Shown in pieces: positions 18,509 through 28,663 of a stretch of DNA of 64,000 nucleotides. The stretch covers positions 24,392-88,391 of the forward strand of contig NZ_QVTD01000021.1 in NCBI RefSeq assembly GCF_003429105.1, in the 5' to 3' direction. How positions within the stretch are numbered: position 1 is the first letter of the stretch; the number at the start of each line of letters is the position of its first letter. The position numbers and the translations under genes are program-made. This stretch comes from Peribacillus glennii. Lineage in GTDB: Bacteria > Bacillota > Bacilli > Bacillales > DSM-1321. Below the pieces are notes generated by a model. It searched no databases, was not told where the DNA came from, and saw nothing but the letters and a program-made list of their open reading frames with translations.

Positions 18509-19510
18509 ATGACAAATATAAATATTCCGGTTTCAGTCTTAAACCTTGCCCCCATTCGTCAAGGACAGGAACCTAAAGATGCGATTGATTCGATGGTTGA
18601 TTTAGCACAAGCTACGGAGGAAATGGGGTATAAACGGTATTGGATTGCAGAACATCATAATACGCCTACACTTGTAAGTTCAGCTACCTCCATTTTGATT
18701 AAGCATACATTGGAGCATACGAAGACTATCCGTGTTGGATCTGGTGGGGTCATGTTGCCCAATCATTCCCCATTAGTCGTGGCCGAACAATTCGGAACCA
18801 TGGCAACCATTTATCCAAGCCGTTTGGACCTAGGACTTGGCAGGGCACCTGGTACCGATATGATGACGGCAAGTGCATTAAGGCGTTCACAGAATGATTC
18901 TGTCTATACCTTTCCCGACGACGTGAATTCCTTGCTTACATACTTCGGACCTATAGAAAAGCAAGGTTATGTCAAAGCACATCCAGGTGTTGGCACAAAT
19001 ATCCCGGTATATATTTTAGGATCATCCACAGATTCAGCATATTTAGCGGCTAAATTAGGGCTGCCATATGTGTTCGCATCACACTTTGCCCCTAGATATA
19101 TGGAGGAAGCCATTTCAATTTATCGCAATCGGTTCCAACCTTCTGAATATCTGGATTCTCCATATATGATGGTGTGTTTAAATGTAATTGCAGCTGAAAC
19201 AGATGAAGAAGCGAGCATAGAATCAACAACAATGCAGCAATTTTTCCTGAATGTTGTCCGAGGTTCACAAACACCATTGCAACCGCCAGTGGACAGCATG
19301 GATAACATTTGGAGCCACCAAGAGAAAGAAATGGCTTCCTCAATGTCGAGTGTGACATTTATGGGAAGTAAAGAAACAGTAAAAGCACAGTTAACAAAAT
19401 TCCAAGACAAATATCATGTAGATGAAATAATGGCTGTTTCCTACATTTTTAATGCAGATAAACAAAAGCGGTCTTATGAAATATTTAAGGATATTGTGGA
19501 CGGAAATTGA
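18509..19510 (+). CDS. LLM-class flavin-dependent oxidoreductase (luciferase-like)
   Basis: 333 residues. [43 protein letters not shown] and [13 protein letters not shown] are hallmark motifs of bacterial luciferase-like monooxygenases of the YhbW/LuxA type. They bind FMN supplied by a reductase. No reductase partner is adjacent and the substrate is unknown. AGAAAGGAAAA precedes the ATG. A terminator lies just behind. Confidence 0.88.
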   Translation: MTNINIPVSVLNLAPIRQGQEPKDAIDSMVDLAQATEEMGYKRYWIAEHHNTPTLVSSATSILIKHTLEHTKTIRVGSGGVMLPNHSPLVVAEQFGTMATIYPSRLDLGLGRAPGTDMMTASALRRSQNDSVYTFPDDVNSLLTYFGPIEKQGYVKAHPGVGTNIPVYILGSSTDSAYLAAKLGLPYVFASHFAPRYMEEAISIYRNRFQPSEYLDSPYMMVCLNVIAAETDEEASIESTTMQQFFLNVVRGSQTPLQPPVDSMDNIWSHQEKEMASSMSSVTFMGSKETVKAQLTKFQDKYHVDEIMAVSYIFNADKQKRSYEIFKDIVDGN

Positions 19511-19518
19511 ATATCAGC

Positions 19519-19553
19519 AACCGACCTTCTTCCTTCAGAGAGGTCGGTTTTTT
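19519..19553 (+). terminator. Intrinsic terminator
   Basis: AACCGACCT pairs with AGGTCGGTT over a 13-nt loop, followed by TTTTTAA, 8 nt after the LLM stop codon. Confidence 0.85.
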
Positions 19554-19948
19554 AATAGCCCTCTTTTTAGATATTTAAAAATCACAAGTTAATGCTGTTG
19601 TCAGGCTTCTGAATTGTTGGTTTAATATAAATACTCAAATTATCCAACAAATAATATTCTTCGCTAGAAGTCGAAATTTCCAAGGTCGATAATGAAGACA
19701 GGTATTGTACTTGTAAGAAAGTACTTAAAACTTTCAATTTGGGGTAGGCTGTGAGAAGGTAAAAAAGGACAGAAGTCGTTGGTTGATTTGAAGAATACAT
19801 GGATAGTAATGTATTTTACATTTTTTCTATATCATCCAGTAGTAGATCATGGCAAGGATAGTTTATTTTCGAATCAACAAACTATATAAATGCGGACTGC
19901 ATTGAGAAGGTTAGAAATTATCTGTGACGACACGAAAGGAGATAAATT

Positions 19949-20713
19949 ATGAAGAAATTTACTTACCCCCTTTTAATAGGATTAATGGCTGCCGCTTTAA
20001 CAGCTTGTGGATCAAATGATGAACCCAAAAAAGCAAATGATGAGGATAAAACAAAAGCAGCCCAAACAGAACAGCGGGATCAAAAAAAGAAAATGGAAGA
20101 AATGCAGAAGAAGCTGGACAAGCAGAAGGTAGATGAAAAGAAGACGGTTGCCGTTGTGAACGATAAGAAAATTCTTGGCAGTGAATATAACGACATACTG
20201 TCTTCTTCACAACTGCAGATGCAGCAAATGGGACAAGATCCAACCTCTAATGAAGCGGAAAAGCAAATAAAAAAACAAACAATCGATACCCTGGTCGGGC
20301 AGACTCTTCTCCTTCAAGATGCCGATAAAAAAGGATATAAAGCAACGGATTCGGAAATTGAAAAAGATCTAGCTGAAACAAAAAAACAGTTTAACGATGA
20401 TAAGAAATTTAAGGCGGCCATGAAAAAAGCTGGAATTGACTTGGCGGAACTGAAGGGCCAAATTGCACAAAATATTATATACAAACAGTATGTGGATAAA
20501 GAAATAGCGATAAAAGAAGTCACTGATAAAGAAATCAAAGATTATTACAATCAAATTGCCAAGCAAGGAAGCGGCAGTGGTCAAAAGCCTCCAAAGCTAG
20601 AAGAAATAAAGCCACAAATCAAAAAGCAACTCGAGCAACAAAAGAAGCAACAAAACATCGGCAAACAGGTAGAAGAGCTTAAGAAAAAAGCTAACGTTGA
20701 TGTGAGAGTCTAA
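19949..20713 (+). CDS. SurA/PrsA N-terminal-domain lipoprotein lacking a parvulin domain
   Basis: 254 residues. A type II signal peptide ends in LTAC (Cys20), so it is lipid-anchored outside the membrane. A Lys/Glu/Gln-rich linker leads to a SurA-N-like chaperone domain (VNDKKILGSEYNDIL through DADKKGYKATDSEIE), then a coiled-coil-like tail with KPPKLEEIKPQIKKQL. No parvulin core is visible, so it is probably a holdase-type folding factor. AAGGAGATAAATT precedes the ATG. Confidence 0.8.
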   Translation: MKKFTYPLLIGLMAAALTACGSNDEPKKANDEDKTKAAQTEQRDQKKKMEEMQKKLDKQKVDEKKTVAVVNDKKILGSEYNDILSSSQLQMQQMGQDPTSNEAEKQIKKQTIDTLVGQTLLLQDADKKGYKATDSEIEKDLAETKKQFNDDKKFKAAMKKAGIDLAELKGQIAQNIIYKQYVDKEIAIKEVTDKEIKDYYNQIAKQGSGSGQKPPKLEEIKPQIKKQLEQQKKQQNIGKQVEELKKKANVDVRV

Positions 20714-20742
20714 ATGTGGAGCAAAAGATAACCATCTATACA

Positions 20743-20775
20743 AGCAGAAGGACCTCTCAGGCCTTCTGCTTTTTT
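20743..20775 (+). terminator. Intrinsic terminator
   Basis: AGCAGAAGG (20743-20751) pairs with CCTTCTGCT (20762-20770), followed by TTTTTG. Confidence 0.88.
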
Positions 20776-21007
20776 GCATTAAAAATTCAACTTGAATGAC
20801 ATTTTCCGCTTCTACAAAGTTGATGATGGGCTTTATGGTTAAACGAGATCATTTTAAAAGAGAATTCTATTAACATGATTATTACTGACTTTGCCGAGTT
20901 TATTTTCGTATTTTTTATATAAACTATTTCATGTTATCATAGTATGATCCTGCTCATATAAATCCTTCATACCGATGTAAAGTTCCTTCCAGAAAGGAGC
21001 AGTTTAT

Positions 21008-24000
21008 TTGAAACTAAATTTAGATCGAAAAAAGATCATGCAATTGTGCGGTACTGTCTCCTTCAAAAGAGGGGAGGCTTTTTATCGTGCAGATAAAGTA
21101 GTATTTGAAAATTTTTCATCAAATGGATGTTCCGCAACGGTTTCAGGTGTGGAAGACTTCCATATAGAAATAAAAATAGGGCCGAATGGTAATATACAGG
21201 CGTCATGCAGCTGCCCTTCCCTTGCTTCCTTTCAACAGGAATGCCAGCATGTTGCGGCTGTCCTTTTGGCATACAGCAATAACAACCAATTAGGAAGCAC
21301 CGCTATTGCTTCAGATGATGAGAAATCACATCCGCCTAATTCACCACTGACTGAAAATTTATTCAATCTATTTAGCGGCCAATCTGGACGTCCAAGCGGT
21401 CATCAGCTCCATTTTGAAGCAAGGCAGGTGATTGATGCTGAATTCTTGTGTGTACCTGTTTTATTGGAAAATGGACTTCAGTTGTTAAGTATAGGTTTGA
21501 AAATAGGGGAGCTGTTTGTAAACAATATACGAAATTTTTTAGAGCATGTATATGAAGGGAGACCTCACACGCTATCCGGCTCCTTTACATTTGATCCGCA
21601 GCTTCATTGTTTTCATCAATTGAACGATGAGGTGATTCAGGAGCTTATACGGGTCGTCCATGATGAAAAAATATTTGTTGAAAATCTCCCCGCACCAGAT
21701 TACTACGAAAAAAACGATACAAGAATACTCATCGCACCTTCTGCATGGGACAGGGTGAAGCCCTTGCTCTGTCAGGCGCCTAACATGCAGCTTGAAATTG
21801 AAGGAAGCATATACAAAGGTTTTTACCTGAAAGAAGAGCTTCCTCCGTTGAGGTTCGAGCTTTTGGACTCAGCAGGCATGGGATGGCAATTGTCGATAAA
21901 GGGTATGGATCAGCTGATTATTCTGAACGCATATAGGGCGGTTATGTTTGAAGGGAAAATTGTCCAGTTGAATGACGAGGCCTGTAGCCGGCTTGCAAAT
22001 CTAAAGGGGATGCTCGAGAATTCAGGTACGAATCAAATCCCGATTCAACAAGAACAGTTAGGGCTGTTTCTGGAAAAGGTGGTTCCAGGGTTGAATAAAA
22101 TAGGCACTGTTACGATATCTGGCAATCTTCCAGGAAAGTTTGGAAAAACACCTTTAGCCGCAAAGCTTTATCTGGATCGAGTGAAGAACCGGCTGCTTGC
22201 CGGCCTGGAATTTCATTATGAACATATTGTGATCAATCCTGCCCAGAATCCGGAACCGCCAGCAGGGTCCGTTCTTATTAGAGATGTGGAAAAGGAGGAG
22301 GCTATCCTTCAGCTGATGGAGGAAAGTTCCTTTACGAAAACAGACGGGGGATATTTTTTGCACAATGAGGAATTGGAATACAGGTTTTTATATGATATTG
22401 TTCCAAAGCTTCAGAAGCTTGTCCAGATATATGCCACCACTGCAGTGCGAAACAGGGTCTTCAGGGGAAACGCCCGCCCAAGGCTAAAAATAGGAATTAA
22501 AAAGGAAAGAACCAATTGGCTGGAATTCAAATTTGAAATAGATGGCATTCCTGAAAAACATATCCGTGATATTCTTGAAGCTCTCGAGGAAAAGCGCAAG
22601 TATTATCGCTTGAAGGACGGATCACTATTATCGTTAGAGACAAGGGAATTCAAAGAAGTTCATCGATTTCTGAATGCCCTACCGGTTAAGACTGATAAAT
22701 CTGCATCAAAGCTACAAGTTCCACTCGTTCATGGCATCCAGATGCTGGATATTATAGACAGCAGTAAAACTTTTGTTTCAGATAACTCATTCCAAATGTT
22801 TTTAGACCAAATCCGTAAACCGGAAAGCCTGGAATATAAGGTGCCCGAGAGCCTCAACTCCATCCTGCATGAATACCAAAAACAAGGCTATTACTGGATG
22901 AAAAATCTTGCTCAATATGGATTCGGCGGCATACTTGCGGATGATATGGGCCTCGGGAAAACGCTCCAGAGCATAACTTTCATTTTATCCGTTCTTTCAG
23001 ACATCCGTGATCAAAGGCAACCGGTTCTAATTATCTGTCCATCATCCCTGACGTATAACTGGCTTGGCGAATTCATGAAATTTGCTCCGGAATTACAAGC
23101 CGTAGTATTGGATGGAGCAAAAACAGAGAGAATGAAGCTTCAGGGGGAGTTACAGGATATAGACGTGGTTATTACTTCCTATCCACTATTGCGCAGGGAT
23201 ATAAGATGGTTTGAAAAACAGACGTTTCACACCGTGTTTTTTGATGAAGCACAAGCATTTAAAAATCCTTTGACCCAGACTGCCAGAGCGGTCAAACAAT
23301 TACATTCAACCCATCGTTTTGCTTTGACCGGCACTCCGGTAGAAAATTCCCTTGAAGAGCTGTGGTCTATTTTTCACATTGTATTTCCTGAGTTATTTAA
23401 GGGATTAAAGGATTATAGCAATTTATCAAGGAAAACAATTGTCCGCAGAATTCGTCCCTTTTTGCTTCGAAGGATGAAGGAAGATGTTCTTTTAGATCTT
23501 CCTGAAAAAGTAGAATTATTAGAGAAGGCGGAGATGCTTCCAGATCAAAAGAAGCTGTATGCTGGTTATTTGGCCAAGCTCCGGCATGATACTCTTAAGC
23601 ATCTGGATAAAGATACCCTAAGGAAAAACCGGATAAAAATACTCGCCGGATTAACCCGGCTCCGCCAGATTTGCTGTCATCCCGCATTGTTTGTGGACGG
23701 CTATAAAGGGAGCTCGGCAAAGTTTGAGCAGCTGATGCAGATTCTTGAAGAAGCGAAGCTTTCAGGCAGAAGAGTTTTGATTTTTTCACAATTCACTAAA
23801 ATGCTTGAGCTTATCGGCAGAGAGCTGGCTGACAGGGGGCAGTCCTATTTCTATCTTGACGGCCTGACACCATCAGAACAGCGGGTTGAGATTTGCGATC
23901 GTTTTAATTCCGGTGAGCGGGATTTATTTTTGATTTCGTTAAAAGCGGGAGGAACAGGGCTTAATCTTACTGGTGCTGATACTGTAATTTTATATGACAT

Positions 24001-24229
24001 ATGGTGGAATCCCGCTGTAGACCAGCAGGCTGCAGACAGGGCCTATCGCATAGGACAGACAAAATCTGTAGAAGTGATAAAGCTTGTGGCAAGGGGCACG
24101 ATCGAAGAGAAAATGGATGAATTGCAGGAGAAGAAAAGAAACTTGGTTGAGGAAATTATCGGTTCGAAAGAGAAAAATTCAACATCGGTGCTTACAGAAG
24201 AGGATATTCGGGAGATTTTAATGATTTAA
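21008..24229 (+). CDS. SNF2-family helicase with N-terminal SWIM zinc finger (YwqA-like)
   Basis: 1073 residues. A SWIM finger is visible as C67-x-C69 ... C79-x-H81, followed by a long family-specific middle. The RecA-like core begins near residue 640: ILADDMGLGKTLQS (Walker A), FFDEAQAFKN (DEAQ box, about 745), LTGTPVENSLEELWS, and DRAYRIGQTKSVEV (motif VI, about 1007). It is an ATP-dependent DNA translocase of the bacterial Rad54/RapA-like group, probably cytoplasmic and acting on DNA-protein complexes. TTG start after GAAAGGAGC. Confidence 0.92.
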   Translation: MKLNLDRKKIMQLCGTVSFKRGEAFYRADKVVFENFSSNGCSATVSGVEDFHIEIKIGPNGNIQASCSCPSLASFQQECQHVAAVLLAYSNNNQLGSTAIASDDEKSHPPNSPLTENLFNLFSGQSGRPSGHQLHFEARQVIDAEFLCVPVLLENGLQLLSIGLKIGELFVNNIRNFLEHVYEGRPHTLSGSFTFDPQLHCFHQLNDEVIQELIRVVHDEKIFVENLPAPDYYEKNDTRILIAPSAWDRVKPLLCQAPNMQLEIEGSIYKGFYLKEELPPLRFELLDSAGMGWQLSIKGMDQLIILNAYRAVMFEGKIVQLNDEACSRLANLKGMLENSGTNQIPIQQEQLGLFLEKVVPGLNKIGTVTISGNLPGKFGKTPLAAKLYLDRVKNRLLAGLEFHYEHIVINPAQNPEPPAGSVLIRDVEKEEAILQLMEESSFTKTDGGYFLHNEELEYRFLYDIVPKLQKLVQIYATTAVRNRVFRGNARPRLKIGIKKERTNWLEFKFEIDGIPEKHIRDILEALEEKRKYYRLKDGSLLSLETREFKEVHRFLNALPVKTDKSASKLQVPLVHGIQMLDIIDSSKTFVSDNSFQMFLDQIRKPESLEYKVPESLNSILHEYQKQGYYWMKNLAQYGFGGILADDMGLGKTLQSITFILSVLSDIRDQRQPVLIICPSSLTYNWLGEFMKFAPELQAVVLDGAKTERMKLQGELQDIDVVITSYPLLRRDIRWFEKQTFHTVFFDEAQAFKNPLTQTARAVKQLHSTHRFALTGTPVENSLEELWSIFHIVFPELFKGLKDYSNLSRKTIVRRIRPFLLRRMKEDVLLDLPEKVELLEKAEMLPDQKKLYAGYLAKLRHDTLKHLDKDTLRKNRIKILAGLTRLRQICCHPALFVDGYKGSSAKFEQLMQILEEAKLSGRRVLIFSQFTKMLELIGRELADRGQSYFYLDGLTPSEQRVEICDRFNSGERDLFLISLKAGGTGLNLTGADTVILYDIWWNPAVDQQAADRAYRIGQTKSVEVIKLVARGTIEEKMDELQEKKRNLVEEIIGSKEKNSTSVLTEEDIREILMI

Positions 24230-24243
24230 GGTACAATTTGAAC

Positions 24244-24278
24244 AAAGAGCAGAGAACCAGGCTGCTCTTTTATTTTTT
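24244..24278 (+). terminator. Intrinsic terminator
   Basis: AAAGAGCAG pairs with CTGCTCTTT over 9 nt, followed by TATTTTTTG, 15 nt after the helicase stop. Confidence 0.85.
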
Positions 24279-24788
24279 GTTCAATACAAACTTAAGGGTA
24301 TTTTCCCATTAAAAGATATGTAAGGTGGACATTAACCCGCTGAATTAAAGCCAAGTATTGTTCAATAATAAAGATTTAAGGGTTGAAGGTACGCAAACTA
24401 AAGGGGGATGCCAAATAAAGTTAGTAAAAGAGGGTACTGAGTAACAATTTTTATGCCATTAGTAAAAGTATTTACATAGATTTAAATGTTCCCTTAGTAA
24501 TTTACTAAAGTTGCTTCAGTGAAGATTTGAAGTGATAAATGATAGACATTTGGAAAATTGGTTGTAGCATTTCTTTAAGCACAAAAAAATTTCAGATCTA
24601 ACAAGAACTAAGGAGTTTGGATGATTTTAGAGGTAAGATGCCAGCCTGAAATGGAACCAGTTGTGGAAATTCTTAACAAAATGGTGTTGACCCGGTGCCG
24701 CCGGCTTTTTGTTGTATTAATTTTCAATATAAGTTTACAATGAATACTGTATGATCACAGATTTAAGATAAAGAAAGAGGATTCTGCC
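24279..24788. other. Intergenic stretch, no gene recognised
   Basis: 510 nt. It holds an AAAGGGGG-ATG pair at about 24401 that opens only ten codons, and a short CCGG-N5-CCGG stem with a T run near 24690-24715, possibly a weak terminator of a lost gene. Confidence 0.35.
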
Positions 24789-25535
24789 ATGATAATGTTA
24801 AAGAGTGAACGTGAAATCAAGCTAATGCATGAAGCGGGAATGCTGCTTGCAAACTGTCATAGAGAAATTGCCGAATTAATTAAACCAGGTGTGACGTCAA
24901 ACGAAATCGATGCGTTTGTAGAAGAATATCTAGAAAAGCATGGCGCGACGCCTGAACAAAAAGGTTATCAGGGTTATAAATATGCAACTTGTGCATCGGT
25001 TAACGATGAAATTTGCCATGGATTCCCCTCCAACAAGCCGCTTAAAGAAGGGGATATCGTTACGATTGACATGGTTGTTAATTTAAACGGGGGTTTGGCT
25101 GACTCCGCTTGGACTTATGCGGTTGGTGAAATTTCAGAGGAAGCAAGGCGTCTCCTTGAGGTTACAAAAAATGCACTGTATAAAGGCATTGACCAGGCCC
25201 GTGACGGAAACAGGCTGGGTGATATCGGCCATGCTATTCAAGGCTATGTAGAAGGGGAAAAATTTTCTGTTGTCCGTGATTTCACCGGCCATGGAATCGG
25301 AAAAACGATGCACGAAGATCCGACTGTACTTCATTACGGTAAACCTGGAAAAGGCCAACGCCTTAAGGAAGGGATGGTCATAACGATTGAACCGATGGTC
25401 AATGCAGGAACCTGGCATTCCAAGATGGATCCCAACGGCTGGACTGCCAGGACCACTGATCGAAAATTGTCCGCCCAATACGAACACACGATTGTCATCA
25501 CGAAAGATGCACCGCTTATTTTAACTGAGCAGTAA
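24789..25535 (+). CDS. map: Methionine aminopeptidase, type I
   Basis: 248 residues. It removes the initiator methionine from nascent proteins. The five pita-bread metal ligands are visible: Asp in TIDMVV, Asp in LADSAW, His in FTGHGIGKTMHEDP, Glu in TIEPM and Glu in QYEHT. It is slightly longer than the essential ribosomal-cluster enzyme and resembles the second Bacillus enzyme (YflG/MapB). AAAGAGG precedes the ATG. Monocistronic, with a strong terminator. Confidence 0.9.
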   Translation: MIMLKSEREIKLMHEAGMLLANCHREIAELIKPGVTSNEIDAFVEEYLEKHGATPEQKGYQGYKYATCASVNDEICHGFPSNKPLKEGDIVTIDMVVNLNGGLADSAWTYAVGEISEEARRLLEVTKNALYKGIDQARDGNRLGDIGHAIQGYVEGEKFSVVRDFTGHGIGKTMHEDPTVLHYGKPGKGQRLKEGMVITIEPMVNAGTWHSKMDPNGWTARTTDRKLSAQYEHTIVITKDAPLILTEQ

Positions 25536-25562
25536 GAAATCACGGGTATGATAAGTAAACAC

Positions 25563-25608
25563 AGTGGATGGAGAAGAGGGACTTATCCGTTCTCTATCCA
25601 CTTTTTTA
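25563..25608 (+). terminator. Intrinsic terminator of map
   Basis: AGTGGATGGAGAA pairs with TTCTCTATCCACT (one mismatch), followed by TTTTTT. Confidence 0.85.
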
Positions 25609-25640
25609 TGTATTTCAAAACGCTACACGCTTTTTTTTGA

Positions 25641-25900
25641 TCAATAAAGCCTTTTCGTGTACATTTCCTCAAGGGGTGCATCCGCGTCTTTTTCTGTCAT
25701 GTCAGGCAACTTAGCATCAGCAGCCAGGTACTCTGAGGGGAATCGCAGACCAGATGAATGATGCCAGGAAGCTTGATTCCATAATCCAGAGCTTTTAAAG
25801 CTTTGTCGCAGTGTATAAAGTATTCACCAATGTTTCGCCTGAGTGCCGGGCTAGCTAAAAAGCGGCTGTATTTGCTTCTCCGTTCTACCTGCATCTTCAA
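25641..25900 (-). pseudogene. Frame-shifted remnant of an unknown gene
   Basis: One frame reads FLASPALRRNIGEYFIHCDKALKALDYG and IKLPGIIHLVCDSP. The other continues EYLAADAKLPDMTEKDADAPLEEM to a stop at 25641. The two join plausibly around 25735 by a single indel. Neither half is a family I can name. Confidence 0.35.
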
Positions 25901-26275
25901 AACTCAAACAATCTTCCCCTAATACTTATTCATTCAAATAATAGTATTTAATTGTTTTTCATATCATTTTGATGCACGGGGGAGTTTTGTTATTTCAGAA
26001 AAAACCTCGATAGAATATATAAAATATCTTTTAAATATTTCGCAAAGTAAAAAATTTATTTAGGCGATTAAGAGACAAATCACCAGCGAACATTTATATA
26101 ACCTGGTAGCATTATTTAAGAATAAAAATTGTTAACTAATGAGAATCCTTTGTTAAGCTGGTTTAAGATTTCAGTAAAAGTTATAGGGAAATTCTTTTCC
26201 GCTGCTTGGGAAAGAGCAAAATTGACTAACGGCAAAGAGCAAGAAAATAACCAGACAAGAAAGGTCAACATCGAC
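25901..26275. other. Intergenic stretch with no feature recognised
   Basis: AT-rich. The reading frame of the small secreted protein is open from about 26129, but without a ribosome site upstream of 26258. Confidence 0.35.
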
Positions 26276-26479
26276 ATGAAAAAATTTGTCTTGGCAATGA
26301 CTTCTTTGCTGCTTATTTGTGCATTTGCTGTCGGGACCGCCCTTGCAAAGCTAGATATTACCCGTAACCCAGTGTTTTTTGAGAGCATTGGCAATGAACT
26401 AAGGCTTTACGCTGTTCCGGATGACAACGAGAATGCTTCATTATTAGTTGATGAGACCCCCGGTTTGAGTCATGGTTAA
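26276..26479 (+). CDS. Small secreted protein or propeptide (67 aa)
   Basis: AAGAAAGG lies 11 nt before ATG 26276. The product has a textbook signal peptide (MKKFVLAMTSLLLICAFAVGTALA) and a mature part of about 43 residues that is acidic near the end (VPDDNENASLLVDETPGLSHG). A terminator follows directly. Its small size and secretion would fit an extracellular signalling peptide or an exported small protein; no receptor gene lies next to it. Confidence 0.5.
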   Translation: MKKFVLAMTSLLLICAFAVGTALAKLDITRNPVFFESIGNELRLYAVPDDNENASLLVDETPGLSHG

Positions 26480-26481
26480 TG

Positions 26482-26513
26482 GGCTGATCCTTGAATGTCA
26501 GCCTCTTTTATTA
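26482..26513 (+). terminator. Intrinsic terminator
   Basis: GGCTGA (26482-26487) pairs with TCAGCC (26498-26503), followed by TCTTTTATT. Confidence 0.65.
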
Positions 26514-26905
26514 TGCTTATTAAGAAGATAGTCTTTAAATAGTATTTTATACTAGGTTGGTTTTTGTAGCTTAAACAAGCTGCAAAGAAAATAATTCTGA
26601 TTCAATACAAGCTTGCAGATAGCCTTTTATAAGGAAGGCTGCAGGCCTTTTTATTGTTCCTGAAAGTTCGCTTAAATAATTTATTACTAGAAAGTGTTAT
26701 TGTAACAAAAACCTCGCTAGAATATTAATTATTATTAACCCCCGAAAATTACAGAGAAAAGTTTACAAATAGTGATAAAAGGAAAATAGCCCTAAAAACA
26801 TAAAATCCAGATCAATTGCAGGAAAGCCAAGGGAAAATGGCGAACGAATATTCTATCAGAGTGCTATGATCAAGTAAACTTCTCTCAGTCGAAAGGAGAT
26901 TTAAT
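26514..26905. other. Intergenic stretch with one terminator-like hairpin
   Basis: Near 26620-26655, AAGGAAGGC and GCAGGCC with a T5 run suggest a weak terminator. No gene is seen. Confidence 0.35.
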
Positions 26906-27670
26906 GTGAAGAAAAGCGTTGAACAGGCAGTTACTATTGAATCAGTCGGAATGAGCCAACGGGAATTTTTAACCTTGTATTTGCTGTATACGCTTTCGGA
27001 AAAATCCAACTACCCTAGAGCAATCCACCAGGATTTGAAGAATCGTTTTTCAGGCAAGATCCATAGCTATGACTATTTATGTAAAATTTGCAATCAGCTT
27101 GCCGAATCACGGCATCTGGATTTATATACGGACAAAGGGAGAAACTATTATAAAATTACAGAAAAAGGAAAGGAATTATTTACATGGTATAAATCGAATT
27201 TCAAGGAGCGAATGACGGAAGTGAAGCTAGTGATCGACCGGTTTATGTTCGACCTTACAGGATCCGGAAATAATCCGCCGATGAAGCATGAGCTTCCCGA
27301 GGAATTTCGATCCTACTTTTCAAAGATTATCTCTGTTAAAGACCTTGTCCGGTATATTACCCTAAATACCGCCCAATTGAGAACGAAAATTTATATGGGA
27401 GAAGTAGGGGAAATTCTCAAGTCGAATTTTGGCTGGATAGCAAGCAATGGTTATCTATATGACCTTGCCCATGAAATGGAGGAGAATGGTTTGCTTATCG
27501 GCAGATGGGAAAGTGAGAAAAGAACCAAACGATATTTGCGGATCACAGAAGAAGGCCGGTACCATTATAAGCAAATTGCAGATTCTGCCGCTTACCAGGT
27601 GCGTGAAATACAAAAATATTTAGATAGTGTGTTATCATTTTTAGAAGAGAAGAACAGCATCACGACTTAA
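26906..27670 (+). CDS. Duplicated winged-helix regulator (PadR/replication-terminator-like)
   Basis: 254 residues built from two winged-helix halves. The first is about residues 17-85 (SQREFLTLYLLYTLSEKSNYPRAIHQDL...YYKITEKGKELF). The second is about 150-230 (IASNGYLYDLAHEMEENGLL...RYLRITEEGRYHY). The QREFLTLYLL opening recalls the RTP/PadR-type fold. No ligand domain is apparent. It is 13 nt upstream of an MBL hydrolase gene and probably in one operon with it. GAAAGGAG precedes the GTG. Confidence 0.7.
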   Translation: MKKSVEQAVTIESVGMSQREFLTLYLLYTLSEKSNYPRAIHQDLKNRFSGKIHSYDYLCKICNQLAESRHLDLYTDKGRNYYKITEKGKELFTWYKSNFKERMTEVKLVIDRFMFDLTGSGNNPPMKHELPEEFRSYFSKIISVKDLVRYITLNTAQLRTKIYMGEVGEILKSNFGWIASNGYLYDLAHEMEENGLLIGRWESEKRTKRYLRITEEGRYHYKQIADSAAYQVREIQKYLDSVLSFLEEKNSITT

Positions 27671-27683
27671 GGGATGGTCAAGA

Positions 27684-28604
27684 ATGAAGAAAAGATATGA
27701 AAACCTGGACGGCATATCGAACATAAAATCTGCTGCTGATATGCTGAAATGGAATAAAGAGAGACGTGCAAAAAAGAAAGATTTGAAAAGCCAGATTCCT
27801 TTGGCAGAAAAAATAGAAATTGCTGCCCTGATGGAAAACAAGACAAAGAATTCCATCACCTGGATCGGCCATTCTACATTCCTTATCCAAATAGGCGGCT
27901 TAAATATTATTACTGACCCAGTTTGGGCTGGCAGGATGGGGATGCAAAAAAGATTGACACCTCCAGGGATTCCGATTCAGGAACTCCCGGAAATCGATAT
28001 TGTTTGCATTTCGCATGGCCATTATGATCATCTGCATTTTCCGACGATCAAAAAATTGCAAGGAAATCCGGTCTTCTATGTTCCGGAAGGTTTAGGGACC
28101 CTTTTTAAACGCAAGGGCTTTAATAATGTAGCTGAGGCTGGCTGGTGGCAAAGCTTTGACCATAAAGGCATCAATTTTTCCTTTGTTCCGGCTCAGCATT
28201 GGACAAGGCGCAGCCTAAGGGATACCAATACATCGCACTGGGGAGGATGGGTAATAGAGGACGAACAGGGCGGTGAATCGGTTTATTTTGTCGGGGATAC
28301 AGGATATTTCCGCGGATTTAAAGATATATCTGAAAAGTTTTGCCCGCAATATGTACTCATGCCAATCGGGGCATACGAACCGGAGTGGTTTATGAAGGTT
28401 TCGCATATTAATCCTGAAGATGCCATAAAAGCATTTTTAGAATTAAAAGGGAAGTTTTTTATCCCTATGCATTATGGAGCGTATAGGCTTGCAGATGATA
28501 CCGGACCGGAAGCACTGGAGCGATTGAATAAAGAATGGGGACGCCGCCAGCTGCCGGGTGAACAACTCAAAACGTTAAAAATCGGGGAAACTATGTGGTT
28601 GTAG
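27684..28604 (+). CDS. Metallo-beta-lactamase-fold hydrolase (NAPE-PLD/UlaG-like)
   Basis: 306 residues. SHGHYDHL is the H-x-H-x-D-H zinc motif, preceded by WIGHSTFLIQIGG and ITDPVW. FVGDTGYF supplies the bridging Asp, and PMHYGAY the last His. The arrangement fits N-acyl-phosphatidylethanolamine phospholipase D-like and UlaG-like enzymes. The substrate is unknown. Its start is 14 nt after the regulator's stop, suggesting co-transcription. Confidence 0.85.
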   Translation: MKKRYENLDGISNIKSAADMLKWNKERRAKKKDLKSQIPLAEKIEIAALMENKTKNSITWIGHSTFLIQIGGLNIITDPVWAGRMGMQKRLTPPGIPIQELPEIDIVCISHGHYDHLHFPTIKKLQGNPVFYVPEGLGTLFKRKGFNNVAEAGWWQSFDHKGINFSFVPAQHWTRRSLRDTNTSHWGGWVIEDEQGGESVYFVGDTGYFRGFKDISEKFCPQYVLMPIGAYEPEWFMKVSHINPEDAIKAFLELKGKFFIPMHYGAYRLADDTGPEALERLNKEWGRRQLPGEQLKTLKIGETMWL

Positions 28605-28663
28605 CAATTGTAAATAAAAGAACATTTTCATTTTGTCGAAATGTCTTGAAAGGATGGAATTAG

